64,000 nt of DNA. Source: Mucilaginibacter sp. L196. GTDB lineage: Bacteria > Bacteroidota > Bacteroidia > Sphingobacteriales > Sphingobacteriaceae. The translations under genes and the position numbers were made by a program. The notes below the pieces were generated by a model. The model had not been told where the DNA came from and did not search any database. It worked only from the letters and a program-made list of their open reading frames with translations. This document shows, piece by piece, positions 30,397 through 39,856 of this stretch (position 1 is its first letter; each line of letters begins with the position of its first letter). Location: the NCBI RefSeq assembly GCF_009765905.1, contig NZ_LMUO01000015.1, forward strand, positions 92,219 through 156,218, in the 5' to 3' direction.

Positions 30397-32772
30397 TTAT
30401 TCGCTTCGTAAACTTTTAACGGGATTAGCTAGTGCTGCTTTTATAGCTTGGTAACTAACAGTAGCCATTGCTATAACAATGGTAATTATGCTTGCTGAAG
30501 TCATTATCCACCAGCTCAAGTCTATTCGAAACTCATAATTCTGAAGCCACTTATTTAATACCCATATAGATACCGGGACAGCAAATACTATAGCGATAAG
30601 CACGAGCTTTAAAAAATCCTTAGAAAGCAGCCCTGCCAAATTGCTTACAGTAGCGCCCAAAACTTTACGTACGCCAATTTCCTTTGTACGTTGTTCGGCA
30701 GCATAAGCAGCAAGCCCAAACAAACCGAGGCAGGATATTATGATCGCCAGGCCGCCAAACAGGTTAGCCAGCATCGCCAAAACTTTTTCATTCTCAAATT
30801 TCAATTCAAACTCACTATCAACAAAACTTATGGTTGACGGGTATGCCGGGTTAATAGCTTTTAAACTTTTATTTATCTGATCGATGTTGCTGCTTATACT
30901 ATGTGCCTGATTTAATCGCATCGTTAATACAGAACCGCCATAACCATCACAAAAAGTAACCATAGGTGGTATTTTACTATATGGTGAGCCCCATACAAAA
31001 TCTTTATAAACACCAACCACAGTTACCTGTTGATCACCATATTTAATTATTGAACCTACAGGCTGTTTCAATTTCATAATTTTGGCAGCCGTTTCATTGA
31101 GCATTACCGTAGGGGTTTTACTGTTGGTATCAATCGGATAATCGGGTGAAAATTCTCGTCCCGCTAATAATTTAACACCTGTGGTGTGCGTAAAATCATA
31201 CCCTGCATAAAATATGTCAACCAATATTTGTTGTTTAGGATCTTTCCCCGGCCAACTAATGCCCCAGGTATTGCTACCATTTTCCGTTATACTTTGCGAT
31301 GTACCAGTGGCGCCGGTTATTGCGCCATCTCTTTTTAACTCGTTTATCAAAACTTCGGCTTTTTTACCTAATTCACCCTCTATAGGTATTTCAACCAGAT
31401 TGTTTTTATCATACCCGTTGCCCATGCCTTGTATAAAACGTATTTGTCGGTATACACAAATGGTGGCCGTTATTAAAAAAACAGCAAATGCAAATTGTAC
31501 CACTACCAACACTTTACGTATAGGAAGTGCACTACCCCCGCCTTTAAACATCCCTTTTAACACCTTTATAGGCTGGAAAGATGATAGATAAAAGGCCGGG
31601 TAACTCCCCGAAAGTAGGCCGGTAACAAGAGCTATGGATAGTATTAATACCCAGGTAGACCAATCTCCAATAGGTAATGACAATTTGATTTTGAGTAATG
31701 TATTAAAAAACGGTAGGCATAAGACCAATATAATCACCGCCACTATAGTTGATACGAAAGATAATATTAGCGACTCGGTAATAAACTGCCATATTAACGA
31801 CGCCCTGTTTGAGCCGATAGCTTTTCGTATGCCAACCTCCTTTGCTCTCTCTTCCGAACGGGCGGTAGAAAGGTTCATGAAATTAACGCATGCAATCAAC
31901 AAAATGCATAATGCAAGTGCTTCGAATAAATGGATCTGACTGATGCTGCCGCCAACAGATTTGCCATTTTCAAATTTTTGATATAAATGCGTTTTTGAAA
32001 ACGGGAATAGAAAAAACTGGTTAGTATTGCCGGTATTATGACGCGCAACAATAGATTTTAAAATTGAATTAGCCCTGTTTAATGATCCGGCATCTTTTAA
32101 CTGAACATAGGTTTGGCAAAAATTATTTCTCCAATTTTGACCTTTGGCCCAGGCATTATCGTTCTCAAATTGCACATATGGCATCACAAAATCAAACTGG
32201 TATGATTCATTGGCGGGTATATTATCAATAACGCCGGTAACTATCATCGGCAGGTTATTATTGCGAGTCACCATTTTGTTCATAGGATCAGCATTACCAA
32301 AAAGCGTTTTTGCGAAGTCCGCAGTAATTACTATCGAGTTAGGTTGTGTTAAAGAAGTAAGCGGGTTACCCTTAATAAAATGATATGAAAACATTGAGAA
32401 GAAAGCAGAGTCCGCATACAGGCCTACCTTTTTAAAACTGTTATTTTTGTAGCTGATAAGGCTTCCCCCACCATAATTATCAACACGAACAGACTGCACA
32501 ACACCTGGCACCTCAGCTTTTATAGCTGCTGCTGCCGCGCCCGGTGTCGACGCAAAGGTATATATCTGACCATCGCCGTGCTGATTATTTTCTACCACAT
32601 AAATATTATCAAGATTTTTAAACTGATGATCGAAACTTAAATGGTACGATACATACAATAACAGCAGCAGGCAGCTTGCTATACCCAACGTTAGCCCTCC
32701 TCCATTGATAAATGAAAAAGCCTTATGCTTTTTTATATTTCGCCACGCTATTTTAAAATAGTTCTGTATCAT
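30397..32772 (-). CDS. FtsX/MacB-like ABC permease 5 of 7
   Basis: 791 residues, opening MIQNYFKIAWRNIKKHKAFSFINGGGLTLGI. Blocks: CVNFMNLSTARSEERAKEVGIRKAIGSNRASL and LGLFGLAAYAAEQRTKEIGVRKVLGATVSNL; tail NPVKSLRSE. The first periplasmic domain carries YADSAFFSMFSYHFIKGNP. Upstream of its start, 23 non-coding bases (32774-32796) are identical to those upstream of permease 6 (35227-35249), which marks this junction as a product of tandem duplication. Confidence 0.9.
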   Translation of the reverse strand: MIQNYFKIAWRNIKKHKAFSFINGGGLTLGIASCLLLLLYVSYHLSFDHQFKNLDNIYVVENNQHGDGQIYTFASTPGAAAAAIKAEVPGVVQSVRVDNYGGGSLISYKNNSFKKVGLYADSAFFSMFSYHFIKGNPLTSLTQPNSIVITADFAKTLFGNADPMNKMVTRNNNLPMIVTGVIDNIPANESYQFDFVMPYVQFENDNAWAKGQNWRNNFCQTYVQLKDAGSLNRANSILKSIVARHNTGNTNQFFLFPFSKTHLYQKFENGKSVGGSISQIHLFEALALCILLIACVNFMNLSTARSEERAKEVGIRKAIGSNRASLIWQFITESLILSFVSTIVAVIILVLCLPFFNTLLKIKLSLPIGDWSTWVLILSIALVTGLLSGSYPAFYLSSFQPIKVLKGMFKGGGSALPIRKVLVVVQFAFAVFLITATICVYRQIRFIQGMGNGYDKNNLVEIPIEGELGKKAEVLINELKRDGAITGATGTSQSITENGSNTWGISWPGKDPKQQILVDIFYAGYDFTHTTGVKLLAGREFSPDYPIDTNSKTPTVMLNETAAKIMKLKQPVGSIIKYGDQQVTVVGVYKDFVWGSPYSKIPPMVTFCDGYGGSVLTMRLNQAHSISSNIDQINKSLKAINPAYPSTISFVDSEFELKFENEKVLAMLANLFGGLAIIISCLGLFGLAAYAAEQRTKEIGVRKVLGATVSNLAGLLSKDFLKLVLIAIVFAVPVSIWVLNKWLQNYEFRIDLSWWIMTSASIITIVIAMATVSYQAIKAALANPVKSLRSE

Positions 32773-32798
32773 GATGATTTAATGCTATAATTAATATT

Positions 32799-35225
32799 TT
32801 ATTCGCTTCGTAAACTTTTAACCGGATTTGCTAACGCTGCAGAAACTGCTTTGTAGCCAACCGTTAACCATGCTATAACTATTGAAACCGCTATAGCCAA
32901 TAAAAATATCCCTGGGCCTAATGTTATCCTATAAGTAATATCCATCAACCATTTATTCATAAAATACCAACCCAACGGTGCCGATATAGCAAATGATAAA
33001 AGGATAAGTACCGTGAACTCTTTAGAAAACAAATAAACAATACTGCTTACTGATGCGCCTAGTGTTTTTCGTATACCCACTTCGCGGGTACGCTGTAATG
33101 CCATAAACGATATTAGGCCATACAAGCCCAGGCAGGAGATAAATATGGCTATACCGGCGAAGATCTTACAAAGATCAGACTGCTGCTCTTCGCTTTTGTA
33201 ATAGGCGGCGATCTTGGTATCCAAAAACTGGTATTCATACAAATTATTAGGGAATGTATTATTCCATAAATGTTCGATGGATGCCAGTGATTCCTTAATA
33301 TTTGTTGGTTGTATTTTTATGTTGATAACCTGATAAGTGGATTTATACGCAGCCATTATAACAGGTGGTATATCGTGCTTCAATGATCTGACATTAAAAT
33401 CTTTCACAACGCCTACAATACGGGCATTCTTAGTTTTATCGTTAAACAATTCCAGGTTCTTCCCAATAGCATCGTTAGGATTAGTAATGCCTAATTTTTT
33501 CAATAAAGCTTCATTTACTACATACTCGTGTACAGTATCAGTTTTAGCATAAATATGGCCCGCAACTAATTGTAATTTATACAGACTGAAATAATCTACA
33601 TCGGCCCATTTTAAATCGGCATTAAAATCTGTTTGTTTAGATGAGTTGTTGTACTTGAAATCGGTAGACCATCCCATATTATCTGATGGACTTGCGGAGC
33701 TAAAACTCACTTTATTGATACCTGGTTGCTGCAAAAGCTGATCGCGCAGGGTGTTTATTCGGGTTAAACTTACGCTATCATTCTGGAAAGGAACGGTAAC
33801 AACAGCATCTTTAGCAAAACCAAGTGGTTTATTCCTAAAATAATCTACCTGTTTAATAATTACCAAAGTACCAATTACCAATACCTGCGCAATACAAAAC
33901 TGCAATATCACTAAGCCTCTGCGTAATGATACACCGCTTGATTTAGTTGAAACAAACTTATTTTTGAGCGCCGCGATAGGATTGAAACCGGATAATATCA
34001 TTGCAGGATACAAGCCCGCCAAAAGCGTAACACCTGCTATTACTAAAACAAGGAATAATATTACTGGTGGTGCTAAAATAAAATCATTACTTAAGTGTAT
34101 ATCTAATAAATGGTTTAAATATGGCAGCACGGCTTCCGCTATTAAAATGGACAACAATACTGCAAAAACGGTAACTATTAGCGTTTCGCTGATAAACTGT
34201 ATAACTAATTGCTCGCGGTTGCTACCTAAAACCTTACGTATCCCAACTTCTTTTGAGCGGTTTACCGCCTGTGCTGTAGCCAGGTTAATAAAGTTTACAC
34301 ACGCAATGATCAAAAGAAACAAACCAACTAAGCTGATGGAACGAATAAGGCTTTTACTAAAAGCATCTGTTCTAAAAAGTTGAACCTCGCTATCGTAATG
34401 CATATTGCCCAAAGCCTGTAATTGCATACCGTCCTTAGCATAATCAGCGGGTTTGTGCTTTTTAACAAAAGCAGTAAGCTGATTATTAAATTGGGCGATA
34501 TTTTGACCTTCGGGTAATACAATAAAACAATTATTAGAACCATAAATACTCACCCAATCTTTAAAATTATCATAATAATCGCTCCCCTTGGCTCGTATGG
34601 AGGAATAAGACATAACTACCTTAAGCGGAAAATCAGTATTGGCAGGCATGTTTTTTAATATGCCGGTTACTTTGTAACCTTTCTTATCTCCTAACTTAAT
34701 AACCTTGCCCATCGCATTATGCCAATCGCCAAAAAACTTATCGGCTTCATTCTGGGTTAAGGCAACAGTGTAAGGATCTGATAAAGCTGTTTTTTTATCA
34801 CCCGCAAGCCATCCAAAATTAAATATGTCGAAGAATTGAGGCTCCACATAAAAAGTATCATCCTCTTTAAAAATTTTAGCTGTTTGTCCTTGGCTATTAT
34901 CCCCTATGGTAAAATGAGCGCCAAATTCCAGCATTATAGCGGCAACCTGTTTAACTTGTGGAAAATCTAACCTTATACTTTCGGCTGTTGGCAGGGGAAC
35001 ACCACTACCAAGATTAATACCTTGAGGGGTATGTATAGCCGATATTATACGATATATCTGACCTTTATTTTTATGAAAGTTATCGAAACTGGTTTCAAAA
35101 TTGACAATCAAAAATATAAGCAGGCACGCTGCTATGCCTATAGCCAAACCAACAATGTTAATTAACGCATAGCTTTTGTTACGTAACAAACTTCGCCAGG
35201 CGGTTTTTATGCTATTCTTTATCAT
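32799..35225 (-). CDS. FtsX/MacB-like ABC permease 6 of 7
   Basis: 808 residues, opening MIKNSIKTAWRSLLRNKSYALINIVGLAIGI. Blocks: CVNFINLATAQAVNRSKEVGIRKVLGSNREQL and LGLYGLISFMALQRTREVGIRKTLGASVSSI; tail NPVKSLRSE. The first-block signature FINLATAQAVNRSKE resembles permease 1 (FVNLTTAQATQRAKE) and sets these two apart from the STARS group (2-5). The same 23-bp spacer flanks it on both sides. It lies 25 bp after permease 7. Confidence 0.9.
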   Translation of the reverse strand: MIKNSIKTAWRSLLRNKSYALINIVGLAIGIAACLLIFLIVNFETSFDNFHKNKGQIYRIISAIHTPQGINLGSGVPLPTAESIRLDFPQVKQVAAIMLEFGAHFTIGDNSQGQTAKIFKEDDTFYVEPQFFDIFNFGWLAGDKKTALSDPYTVALTQNEADKFFGDWHNAMGKVIKLGDKKGYKVTGILKNMPANTDFPLKVVMSYSSIRAKGSDYYDNFKDWVSIYGSNNCFIVLPEGQNIAQFNNQLTAFVKKHKPADYAKDGMQLQALGNMHYDSEVQLFRTDAFSKSLIRSISLVGLFLLIIACVNFINLATAQAVNRSKEVGIRKVLGSNREQLVIQFISETLIVTVFAVLLSILIAEAVLPYLNHLLDIHLSNDFILAPPVILFLVLVIAGVTLLAGLYPAMILSGFNPIAALKNKFVSTKSSGVSLRRGLVILQFCIAQVLVIGTLVIIKQVDYFRNKPLGFAKDAVVTVPFQNDSVSLTRINTLRDQLLQQPGINKVSFSSASPSDNMGWSTDFKYNNSSKQTDFNADLKWADVDYFSLYKLQLVAGHIYAKTDTVHEYVVNEALLKKLGITNPNDAIGKNLELFNDKTKNARIVGVVKDFNVRSLKHDIPPVIMAAYKSTYQVINIKIQPTNIKESLASIEHLWNNTFPNNLYEYQFLDTKIAAYYKSEEQQSDLCKIFAGIAIFISCLGLYGLISFMALQRTREVGIRKTLGASVSSIVYLFSKEFTVLILLSFAISAPLGWYFMNKWLMDITYRITLGPGIFLLAIAVSIVIAWLTVGYKAVSAALANPVKSLRSE

Positions 35226-35250
35226 AATGATTTAATGCTATAATTAATAC

Positions 35251-37665
35251 TTATTCGCTTCGTAAACTTTTAACAGGATTTAATACCGCTGCTTTTATTG
35301 ATTGAAAGCTAATGGTTACAAATGCTATAATTAGCGCTATAGTGCCGGTTATAACAAATACCCACCATTGTATTTGTATACGATATTCAAAACCTTGCAA
35401 CCATTTATCCATTGCATACCAGGCAATTGGCGATGCGATACAGATTGAAATTAACACCAGTTTCAAAAAGTCTTTACTTATCAGGAACAAAATGTTGTTT
35501 ACACTTGCCCCAAGCACTTTGCGTATGCCTATTTCTTTTGTGCGTTGCGTAATGATTAAAATAACTATGGCGAACAAGCCCATGCAAGAGATCACGATGG
35601 ATATAATAGCCCCTGTAACGAATATTTTTGAGAGATCAGTCTCCTTATTGTATTGTCGCTCTGTATTTTCATCCAGGAAAGATGCCCCAACTTCGGTATG
35701 TGGATTTGTATCCTTCCATACTTTATTAATAAGTGCCATACTAGATGCCAGGTTGCCCGATTTCACTCTTACCAATATGTAATTAATGGGCCAGCCGGTG
35801 CGGATAACCATTGTTAAGGGAGCTATTTCATGATGCAACGATTTAAAATTGAAATCTTTTACGATACCTGCGACTTGCAGTTTAGCTCCATCTGTAGGCA
35901 ATAAATCTCCGATTGGATTTTTCTCACCTAACTCTTCAGCCATTTTTTGATTGATAAGCACCATTGTGGAGTCAGCACCGAATGAACGGGAAAGATCGCG
36001 CCCATTGACAACTTGCAGCCCGAGTGTTTTTACATAATCATAATCAACCCTTAGCCAATTTGTGCTTACCGTTCTGCCTTTATAATTAAATGACATTATT
36101 GAGGTAGAGGAACTATTATCAAGCCCTTTACCCAAATTCATATCAGTGCCGGTAACACTTACTACTTGTGGATATGACGACAACTTCGACCTCATTTGCG
36201 TAAGTGCTTTTTCAGGATCGATATTACTGCCGATTGGGATACTTACAACCTCACTTTTGTTGTAACCAAGTGGCTTTGTACGCATATAATTAAGCTGTTG
36301 CCAGGTAATAGCAGTACAGATAATAAGCAAGCTTGATAACGCGAACTGCACCACCATTAAACTGTTGCGCAAACTACTCGACTGCCCGGCACCCACTTTG
36401 CCTTTAACGGTTTGAGCTGTTTTACCAACAGACATAAGCCATGCAGGATAGCCACCTGCTAACAGGCTTATTAAAACAAAACCTCCTAAAATGTAGCTTA
36501 TAATTGCCGGAGAGGCTAAAATATTTAAGGAAACCTGCTGATTAAACGCTAATTTATATTGCGGCAAAAAGATACAGGCTGCTATTACACCTAATATTAA
36601 CGATATGCCACAAATAACAAACGACTCACTGCAAAACTGAACGATTAACTGCGTTTTTGTTGCGCCGATCACTTTACGAACACCAATTTCTTTTGCCCGT
36701 GTAAAGGCACGCCCTAATGAAAGATTAATAAAATTAGTGCAGGCTATAAACATGATAAACAAGCTTATCAATAACACCAGATAAGGATAAAATTTACTTA
36801 TCGCCCTTGATTGCGAACTGATAGCACTAAAGTGAATATCAGTCAATGGAATTAGATGCAGACTTAAAACCTGACCGTTATTATCCGGCTTGGCACCATC
36901 ATGTATTAATTGTTTAATAGAAGCATCGTAATGTTTTTGAACAAATGTTTTTAGCTTTTGCTCAAATACTGCCTGCTTTTCGCCTGTCGGCAATTGCAAA
37001 AAAACATTATGCGACTGGCTGTTCCATTCATTTATATTTTGATCATAGCCGGGGAATTGCTCAAACCTGCAAAGCAACCCAAAATCGAAACTTGAGTTTT
37101 TGGGGGCATCGGCAGCAACAGCGGTTACATTCATGCTCTTCCAGCCGTTATCCACCTTTAACTCTATAAGTTTACCTATCGGGTTTTGATTGCCGAATAT
37201 ATTTTTGGCAACAGTTGCCGATAAAACAATATCATTTTTATCTGCTAAAGGATTTATAGTACTTCCGTTTACAATCGGGAACGTAAACATTTTAAAAAAG
37301 TCGGCATCAACACATCTAACATCATCGTTAAATATCTTATCGCCATAGCGTAATGCGCTACCGCCGAAATCACCATAACGAGTAATATGTACAACATCAG
37401 GAAACTCTGCTTTCAATGCCGGGGTCATGGGGATTGGCATTGTGGAGCCCTCATCAACACTGTTCGCGTGGTGCTGTTCTATGTATAGCTGGTATACATC
37501 ATTTTTATTTTGGTGGAAAGTATCAAATGATAACTCAAAAAACGCGGTTAAGGTAAGTAACAGCGCTGCCCCGAAAGCAACAGCCATACCTGTGATATTG
37601 ATAAATGTGAAAGTTTTATGTTTCCACATATTTCTTAGCGCGATTTTGAAGTAATTCTTGATCAT
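35251..37665 (-). CDS. FtsX/MacB-like ABC permease 7 of 7 (first in the array)
   Basis: 804 residues from ATG 37665 (MIKNYFKIALRNMWKHKTFTFINITG), chosen because all six paralogues start at this motif; the frame extends 23 codons upstream through a small hairpin. FtsX block 1 is CTNFINLSLGRAFTRAKEIGVRKVIGATKTQL, diverged from the others at SLGRAF, and block 2 is MGLFAIVILIITQRTKEIGIRKVLGASVNNI. Tail NPVKSLRSE. It is the first permease read after the adaptor and ATPase genes, with a 106-bp gap from the ATPase that holds a hairpin. Confidence 0.9.
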   Translation of the reverse strand: MIKNYFKIALRNMWKHKTFTFINITGMAVAFGAALLLTLTAFFELSFDTFHQNKNDVYQLYIEQHHANSVDEGSTMPIPMTPALKAEFPDVVHITRYGDFGGSALRYGDKIFNDDVRCVDADFFKMFTFPIVNGSTINPLADKNDIVLSATVAKNIFGNQNPIGKLIELKVDNGWKSMNVTAVAADAPKNSSFDFGLLCRFEQFPGYDQNINEWNSQSHNVFLQLPTGEKQAVFEQKLKTFVQKHYDASIKQLIHDGAKPDNNGQVLSLHLIPLTDIHFSAISSQSRAISKFYPYLVLLISLFIMFIACTNFINLSLGRAFTRAKEIGVRKVIGATKTQLIVQFCSESFVICGISLILGVIAACIFLPQYKLAFNQQVSLNILASPAIISYILGGFVLISLLAGGYPAWLMSVGKTAQTVKGKVGAGQSSSLRNSLMVVQFALSSLLIICTAITWQQLNYMRTKPLGYNKSEVVSIPIGSNIDPEKALTQMRSKLSSYPQVVSVTGTDMNLGKGLDNSSSTSIMSFNYKGRTVSTNWLRVDYDYVKTLGLQVVNGRDLSRSFGADSTMVLINQKMAEELGEKNPIGDLLPTDGAKLQVAGIVKDFNFKSLHHEIAPLTMVIRTGWPINYILVRVKSGNLASSMALINKVWKDTNPHTEVGASFLDENTERQYNKETDLSKIFVTGAIISIVISCMGLFAIVILIITQRTKEIGIRKVLGASVNNILFLISKDFLKLVLISICIASPIAWYAMDKWLQGFEYRIQIQWWVFVITGTIALIIAFVTISFQSIKAAVLNPVKSLRSE

Positions 37666-37701
37666 AAGACTTTTCTTGTTTTCATTAATTTTCTCCACCA
37701 T

Positions 37702-37723
37702 GCCCCTCCTTTTACAGAGGGGC
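37702..37723. repeat. Hairpin between ATPase 1 and permease 7
   Basis: GCCCCTC and GAGGGGC form a perfect 7-bp stem with an 8-base loop, in the only spacer over 100 bp inside the operon. There is no adjacent T run on the minus strand, so it may be an mRNA stabiliser or a REP-like insertion and not a terminator. Confidence 0.5.
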
Positions 37724-37771
37724 GACGGAGACATTTATTAACTATATAAACTAAAAACCAATTAGTACTTT

Positions 37772-38449
37772 TTATATCATGATGTTTTCCATCACTGTCT
37801 GGCCATCCAGCAAGCGGATAATGCGGTGGCTGTAACGGGCATCATGCTCAGAGTGTGTTACCATGATAATGGTTGTACCTTGCTCATTCAGGTCGGTTAA
37901 TAGTTCCATTACATCATTACCGTTGCTGCTATCCAGGTTACCGGTGGGCTCATCCGCAAGGATTAGTTTAGGTTTGTTTACCACTGCACGGGCAATAGCC
38001 ACACGCTGTTGCTGACCACCTGATAGTTGCTGCGGATAGTGATTACGACGATGCATTATCTGCATTTTGTCCAACACTTCCTCTACCCTCTTTACACGTT
38101 CCGCTGATGGTACGCCCGTATAGATCAACGGCAACTCTACATTTTCAAACACAGTAAGCTCATCAATCAGGTTAAAACTTTGGAAAACGAAGCCGATGTT
38201 GTGCTTACGCAGATCGGCACGTTTACGCTCGGTAAAGTGCGCTACTTCAATGTCGTTAAAAACATAGCTGCCTTCATCCGGGTCATCCAGCATGCCTAAA
38301 ATGTTAAGCAAGGTTGATTTGCCGCAACCCGATGGGCCCATAATGGCTACAAATTCGCCTGTATCCACATGCATGGATAGTTTGTTTAATGCAATGGTTT
38401 CTACCTCTTCGGTACGGTAAAATTTTTCAAGATTGGTAATTTTTATCAT
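37772..38449 (-). CDS. ABC transporter ATP-binding protein (LolD/MacB type), first copy
   Basis: 225 residues with all ATPase motifs: Walker A GPSGCGKST, Q-loop FQSFNLIDELTVFEN, signature LSGGQQQRVAIARAV, Walker B LILADEPTGNL and H-loop VTHSEHDARYSHR. It is the standard cytoplasmic motor for MacB/LolCDE-type systems that power periplasmic work through FtsX-type permeases. It lies between the adaptor (60 bp upstream) and the seven permeases, so it is probably their common motor. It has the usual QQQRVA where the copy at 19.8 kb has QQQLVG. Confidence 0.94.
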   Translation of the reverse strand: MIKITNLEKFYRTEEVETIALNKLSMHVDTGEFVAIMGPSGCGKSTLLNILGMLDDPDEGSYVFNDIEVAHFTERKRADLRKHNIGFVFQSFNLIDELTVFENVELPLIYTGVPSAERVKRVEEVLDKMQIMHRRNHYPQQLSGGQQQRVAIARAVVNKPKLILADEPTGNLDSSNGNDVMELLTDLNEQGTTIIMVTHSEHDARYSHRIIRLLDGQTVMENIMI

Positions 38450-38508
38450 TTCCGTATTTTTTATATACCCAATGGGCGTGTGTTTTCTATATTTTCTTAA
38501 TTCGTTTA

Positions 38509-39762
38509 TTATTTACTTAATACCAGTTCCTGCATATCACCATAAGTATCATAGCTTGATGTTACTACTTTATCGCCGGGTTGTAAACCGTTGGTCACTT
38601 CGTAATAGTCAGGGTTTTGCCTGTTTAATTGTATATCAACCTTATAAGCGGTTTTACCGTCAGCACTTAGCTTGAATATCCAGTTTCCACCTGTAGTTTG
38701 ATAGAAACCACCTTTAGGCACTAATATCGCCTGTGTTTCATCGCTCAAAGCAAGCCTTATCTGTAGCGTTTGGCCTCTCCTGATACCCGTAGGCACTGCC
38801 CCTATAAACTCCATATCCACCTGGAACTGGCCGTTGGTAACCTGTGTAAACACCTTCTTTATTTTCAGCTTATAAGTTTTATCAGCAAATGAAAAGTCCC
38901 CCATTAAACCATTATATACACGTGATATATAATGCTCATCAATATTCACCCTCACCTTGTATCCTGACATGACGTCAATTTCACCCAAACGTACCCCTTT
39001 GTCTATATTTTGCCCAACTTCAGCATCCATAGAGGTAAGTTGTCCGTCAACCGGCGCTTTTACGATCAGGTCACCAACTTTTTGTTTCATCAGGTCGAGC
39101 GTATTTTTCATATTGGTATATGATTCCTGCGACTGTTGGGACTGTGTTTTTACAGATACCGAATCCTGCTTTAATATCTGCGCGTTTAGCTTTCTTTTGC
39201 TTACCGCGTAATCATAAGCATTTAACGCGATCTGATATTCCTGAAAGCCGATAGCTTTTTGCGCATATAATTTTTTATCAAGCGTATACAAGCGGGTAGC
39301 TTCTTTTAAGGTATTATCAGCATCTTCCAGGTTTTGCAATTTGCCGATAGTATTTTGCTGCGCCTGGTCGCGTGATATTTGCATTTGTGTTAACACGTTA
39401 AATACCTGCGTTTGCTGGTTGGCAAGGCTTAACTCCAGGTCTAAATCAGATAACTTCATGATCGGGTCGCCTTTTTTCATATCTGTACCATCCTCTACAT
39501 AAAGCTTTTCAACTCTACCGCCTTCAACGGCATCTAAATAAATAGTTGTTATTGGGAGCACCACACCGTTAACCGGGATAAACTCCTGGAAAGGGCCTTT
39601 AGTAACCTCGCTAATAGTGATGCGTTCAGGATCAACTGTTAATTTGCTTTTACCCGAACCAAAAACAATACATAAAGTGATTAATACAACAAGCGCCGTA
39701 ATACCGGTTATAAGCATAATGCGCTTACTATTCCACTTCTTTTTTTCTATAATTCTATCCAC
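38509..39762 (-). CDS. HlyD/MacA-type periplasmic adaptor (membrane fusion protein)
   Basis: 417 residues if started at GTG 39762 (VDRIIEKKKWNSKR); the frame continues upstream 15 codons to ATG 39807, but that stretch overlaps the shared promoter element. A single N-terminal membrane anchor (MLITGITALVVLITLCIVFG) precedes lipoyl halves split by a long coiled-coil hairpin (about residues 100-225, rich in Gln, Leu, Lys). The beta-barrel and membrane-proximal domains follow, with IVKAPVDGQLTSMDAEVGQNID as the second lipoyl half. It would bridge the FtsX-type permeases to TolC. It is the first gene of the export operon, 95 bp downstream of a pair of regulator elements. Confidence 0.9.
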   Translation of the reverse strand: MDRIIEKKKWNSKRIMLITGITALVVLITLCIVFGSGKSKLTVDPERITISEVTKGPFQEFIPVNGVVLPITTIYLDAVEGGRVEKLYVEDGTDMKKGDPIMKLSDLDLELSLANQQTQVFNVLTQMQISRDQAQQNTIGKLQNLEDADNTLKEATRLYTLDKKLYAQKAIGFQEYQIALNAYDYAVSKRKLNAQILKQDSVSVKTQSQQSQESYTNMKNTLDLMKQKVGDLIVKAPVDGQLTSMDAEVGQNIDKGVRLGEIDVMSGYKVRVNIDEHYISRVYNGLMGDFSFADKTYKLKIKKVFTQVTNGQFQVDMEFIGAVPTGIRRGQTLQIRLALSDETQAILVPKGGFYQTTGGNWIFKLSADGKTAYKVDIQLNRQNPDYYEVTNGLQPGDKVVTSSYDTYGDMQELVLSK

Positions 39763-39801
39763 GGTTATAATATATTTAACTATTGCTAATACAATCACAT
39801 G

Positions 39802-39804
39802 CCA
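39802..39804 (-). promoter_or_regulatory. Promoter-like element shared with ATPase-TolC unit (unit 1)
   Basis: Minus-strand TGGCATGTGATTGTAT starts at 39804, 53 bp past the paired elements and 40 bp before the GTG start. It matches the equivalent sequence of unit 2 at TGGyATGTkATT. A -24-like GG is present but the -12 GC of sigma54 promoters is not. The entry marks the three TGG bases. Confidence 0.35.
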
Positions 39805-39856
39805 CAAATTAAGACACTGTATTACAGCACCTTATAAGCTAAATATCAAAACAGAC

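Noticed and set aside
35312..35782. 156-residue antisense frame within permease 7
   Set aside because: Shadow of a conserved coding region on the other strand; no recognisable domain.
20659..37665. Tandem array as a possible CRISPR or DNA repeat array
   Set aside because: The repeated unit is a roughly 2.4-kb coding gene with diverged protein sequence, not a short direct repeat with spacers.
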